Assembly (NCBI GenBank): GCA_029863735.1 | Contig: JAOTUT010000069.1 | Span: 1 to 7,310 of the forward strand | Reading direction: 5' to 3' | DNA: 7,310 bases | Source: Ignavibacteria bacterium | GTDB lineage: Bacteria; Bacteroidota; Ignavibacteria; Ignavibacteriales; Ignavibacteriaceae | Shown here: positions 5,488 to 7,310 of the stretch, piece by piece | How the letters are laid out: every line of letters begins with the position of its first letter | How positions within the stretch are numbered: position 1 is the first letter of the stretch | Notes under the pieces: model-generated | The model's input: the letters and a program-made list of their open reading frames with translations, nothing else | Database searches by the model: none | Told to the model about the DNA's origin: nothing | Translations under genes and position numbers: made by a program

Positions 5488-7310
5488 TCATTTTAACAAC
5501 AACATTTTTTTTGTTTCTGTATAGTTTCTACTTATTATTCTATAAAAATATACTCCGCTTGGTAGATTACTTGCGTCATAATCAATTTCATAAGTTCCGG
5601 TTTTTTTAAAGTTATTGACTATTGTTTTTATTTCCTTGCCAAGTACATCGAATACTTTTATTTGAATAAAATCCGGTTCAGGAATAGAAAATTTTATTTT
5701 TGTTGAGGGATTAAATGGATTTGGATAATTTTGATATAGATTAAATTGTGTAGGTAAAATAAAATCTTCAACCGATGTTGTGGAATAAACGGATCGCCAA
5801 ACTCCGCTTCCGAATACTCCGGCTAAAAGATAACCATTCATATCAATTTTTAAATCAAAAATTTCGCCAACAGAAAACTCAGTACCAACTGAATCCCAGG
5901 TTTGTCCATCATCAGTAGTTTTCATAACCAGTGAAGATAAGCCTACATAAACCTCATCAATAGAATTTACCAAAACAATAGGATTATTGTCATATTCAAA
6001 GTCCTGATCTATTCTAATCCAATCATCACCATTATTTGTTGATAGGAATAAAGCAGCCCACCCTGTGAGTCCCCCACTGGAGGCTGCATATAAATATCCT
6101 GATGAATTATAGGTCATTGATACAACATCCGGATTCGTTAATCCATTATTTAACAACGTCCAGTTGTTACCGCTATTTGTTGAACGATAGATTCCATTAC
6201 CTATTGAACCGGCAAATATATTTCCATTCATTATCATGACACTCGATACACCTATTAAACCGTTATAAATCCATGTGGTTCCAGCGTCAGTGGACTTATA
6301 AACTCCGCTACCCGTTGCTGCGAATAAATTTCCATTTGAATCAACTTCAATTGCCCCAACACCATCAGGAAGTGAACCAAGTTGAATCCAATTTACACCA
6401 TCATCTATGGTTTTCCAGAATTCACCACTCCAAGTGCCCATATAAATACTTCCTGTATTTCCTTCAAGGAAGGAAGTAATTCTTCGATCACCAAAAACAA
6501 GTTGCCAGTTTTCCTCCATGTTTGTTGAACGAAAAACTCCGCCTTCCTGTGTAGATGCAAAATATTTTCCACCTGATGTTGTAAGGATAGTATAGATGTT
6601 TAAGTTAGTAATTTCTTTGCTTAATTGATTCCAGTTAAATCCATTGTTTGAAGAATGATATATTTCGCCAATTCGCGACCGAACTAGTATATGTCCTTCA
6701 TTATCTTTTCCAAGTGCAAAATAATAATCGCCAACAAGTCCTCCATTTGGTAAATCCCAACTAGCTCCATTATCTTCAGATATCCGAATACCATCACCAG
6801 AAGCAATAACATTATTTCCATTAGTTATAACTGCATAGACTGTGTTTAATGTGATACCTGTTGAAAACCATGTATTCCCATTATCTGTTGATTTATATAA
6901 ACCGTTTGAAGAGCATGAAAGATAAAGATTGTCAGCTCCATCAAGCGAAAAATTATTCAAGTATCCAGCTGGCAAACCTGTTCCGGTTTGTACCCAGCTC
7001 GTCCCTGAGTTAGTAGTTCTAAATACTCCTTCCCAGTCCAATCCTGCAAGAATATCACCATTTGGTAGAACAACTAGTGTTTTGACCTGTGAGGAGGGAA
7101 GATTCGAAGTAATTTGTGTCCAATCATCGCCATTATTGGTAGATTTATATACATTATTATTATAAGCCCCGATAAATAAATCACCCTGGCTGTTGTTTGT
7201 AATACATTTAACATCCAGGTTTGTTAATCCCGAATTGACTGCGATCCAATTTTGTCCGTTATCAGTTGACCGGAAAATGCCGTCTCCTTTTGTTCCGGCA
7301 AAAATATTTC
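5488..7310 (-). CDS. Type IX-secreted Asp-box beta-propeller protein, 5' end outside window
   Basis: The frame is open from the stop at 5488 to the right edge (606 residues visible), so the start lies beyond the window; a TTG at 7041 falls inside a repeat unit and is not the start. The visible part is built of about twelve Asp-box (BNR-like) turns of the form S-T-D/N-x-G-x-x-W, for example FRSTDNGQNW (7246-7275), YKSTNNGDDW (7120-7149) and FRTTNSGTSW (6994-7023). The rightmost units are spaced exactly 42 residues; later ones vary. Such repeats form beta-propeller blades, as in sialidases, Vps10/sortilin and Ycf48-like proteins. No sialidase catalytic residues can be assigned. The last 89 residues (5491-5757) are a type IX (Por) sorting domain with YQNYPNPFNPST and a final LPSGVYFYRI...KKMLLLK, predicting export across the outer membrane and tail removal. 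Binding partner unknown; adhesion or carbohydrate binding is a guess. Confidence 0.9.
   Translation of the reverse strand, partial: NIFAGTKGDGIFRSTDNGQNWIAVNSGLTNLDVKCITNNSQGDLFIGAYNNNVYKSTNNGDDWTQITSNLPSSQVKTLVVLPNGDILAGLDWEGVFRTTNSGTSWVQTGTGLPAGYLNNFSLDGADNLYLSCSSNGLYKSTDNGNTWFSTGITLNTVYAVITNGNNVIASGDGIRISEDNGASWDLPNGGLVGDYYFALGKDNEGHILVRSRIGEIYHSSNNGFNWNQLSKEITNLNIYTILTTSGGKYFASTQEGGVFRSTNMEENWQLVFGDRRITSFLEGNTGSIYMGTWSGEFWKTIDDGVNWIQLGSLPDGVGAIEVDSNGNLFAATGSGVYKSTDAGTTWIYNGLIGVSSVMIMNGNIFAGSIGNGIYRSTNSGNNWTLLNNGLTNPDVVSMTYNSSGYLYAASSGGLTGWAALFLSTNNGDDWIRIDQDFEYDNNPIVLVNSIDEVYVGLSSLVMKTTDDGQTWDSVGTEFSVGEIFDLKIDMNGYLLAGVFGSGVWRSVYSTTSVEDFILPTQFNLYQNYPNPFNPSTKIKFSIPEPDFIQIKVFDVLGKEIKTIVNNFKKTGTYEIDYDASNLPSGVYFYRIISRNYTETKKMLLLK

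Noticed and set aside
7039..7041. TTG as start codon of the propeller gene
   Set aside because: The same frame continues without a stop to the right edge and encodes two more Asp-box units there, so this is an internal Leu codon.

Overview
The window looks like AT-rich chromosomal DNA from a free-living member of the Bacteroidota/Ignavibacteriota (FCB) group. The strongest evidence is the C-terminus of the rightmost protein. It carries a type IX secretion sorting domain of the 'YQNYPNPFNPST' kind, typical of Ignavibacteria and relatives. Two lipoprotein signals, one with an acidic stretch straight after the cysteine, and mostly weak Shine-Dalgarno sites fit the same group. This assignment is by motif recognition; no rRNA or marker gene is present.

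Layout, left to right: a plus-strand exported PGAM5-like histidine phosphatase (14-739) converges, 22 bases apart, on a series of minus-strand genes. These are an atypical short-chain dehydrogenase-like NAD(P)-binding protein (762-1424), a CAP/SCP-domain lipoprotein (1564-2046), a small exported protein of unknown function (2181-2636), a lipoprotein MsrA-MsrB fusion (2879-3967) with a hairpin terminator after it, and an exported murein L,D-transpeptidase-family protein (4153-4890). A 597-base stretch without a gene follows. Then comes a large Asp-box beta-propeller protein with a type IX sorting tail (5488 to the right edge), whose 5' end lies outside the window.

Six of the seven proteins carry an export signal or, for the propeller, a secretion tail, so the common theme is the cell envelope: repair of oxidised methionine in exported proteins, peptidoglycan cross-linking, and secreted or surface proteins. 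The gaps between genes (about 130-600 bases) suggest mostly separate transcription units rather than one operon, and no single pathway joins them.

The most unusual structure is in the gene-free stretch. Starting seven bases after the propeller stop codon is a 164-base imperfect palindrome (5317-5480). It has the architecture of an integron attC site: TATAAC/GTTATA outer boxes, inner arms with an extra unpaired base on the CDS-proximal side, and an orientation matching the upstream gene. Just beyond it lies one copy of a 36-base dispersed repeat containing two TATCAC hexamers exactly 11 bases apart; the other copy is upstream of the msrAB gene. No integrase is visible, so the attC reading is a hypothesis.
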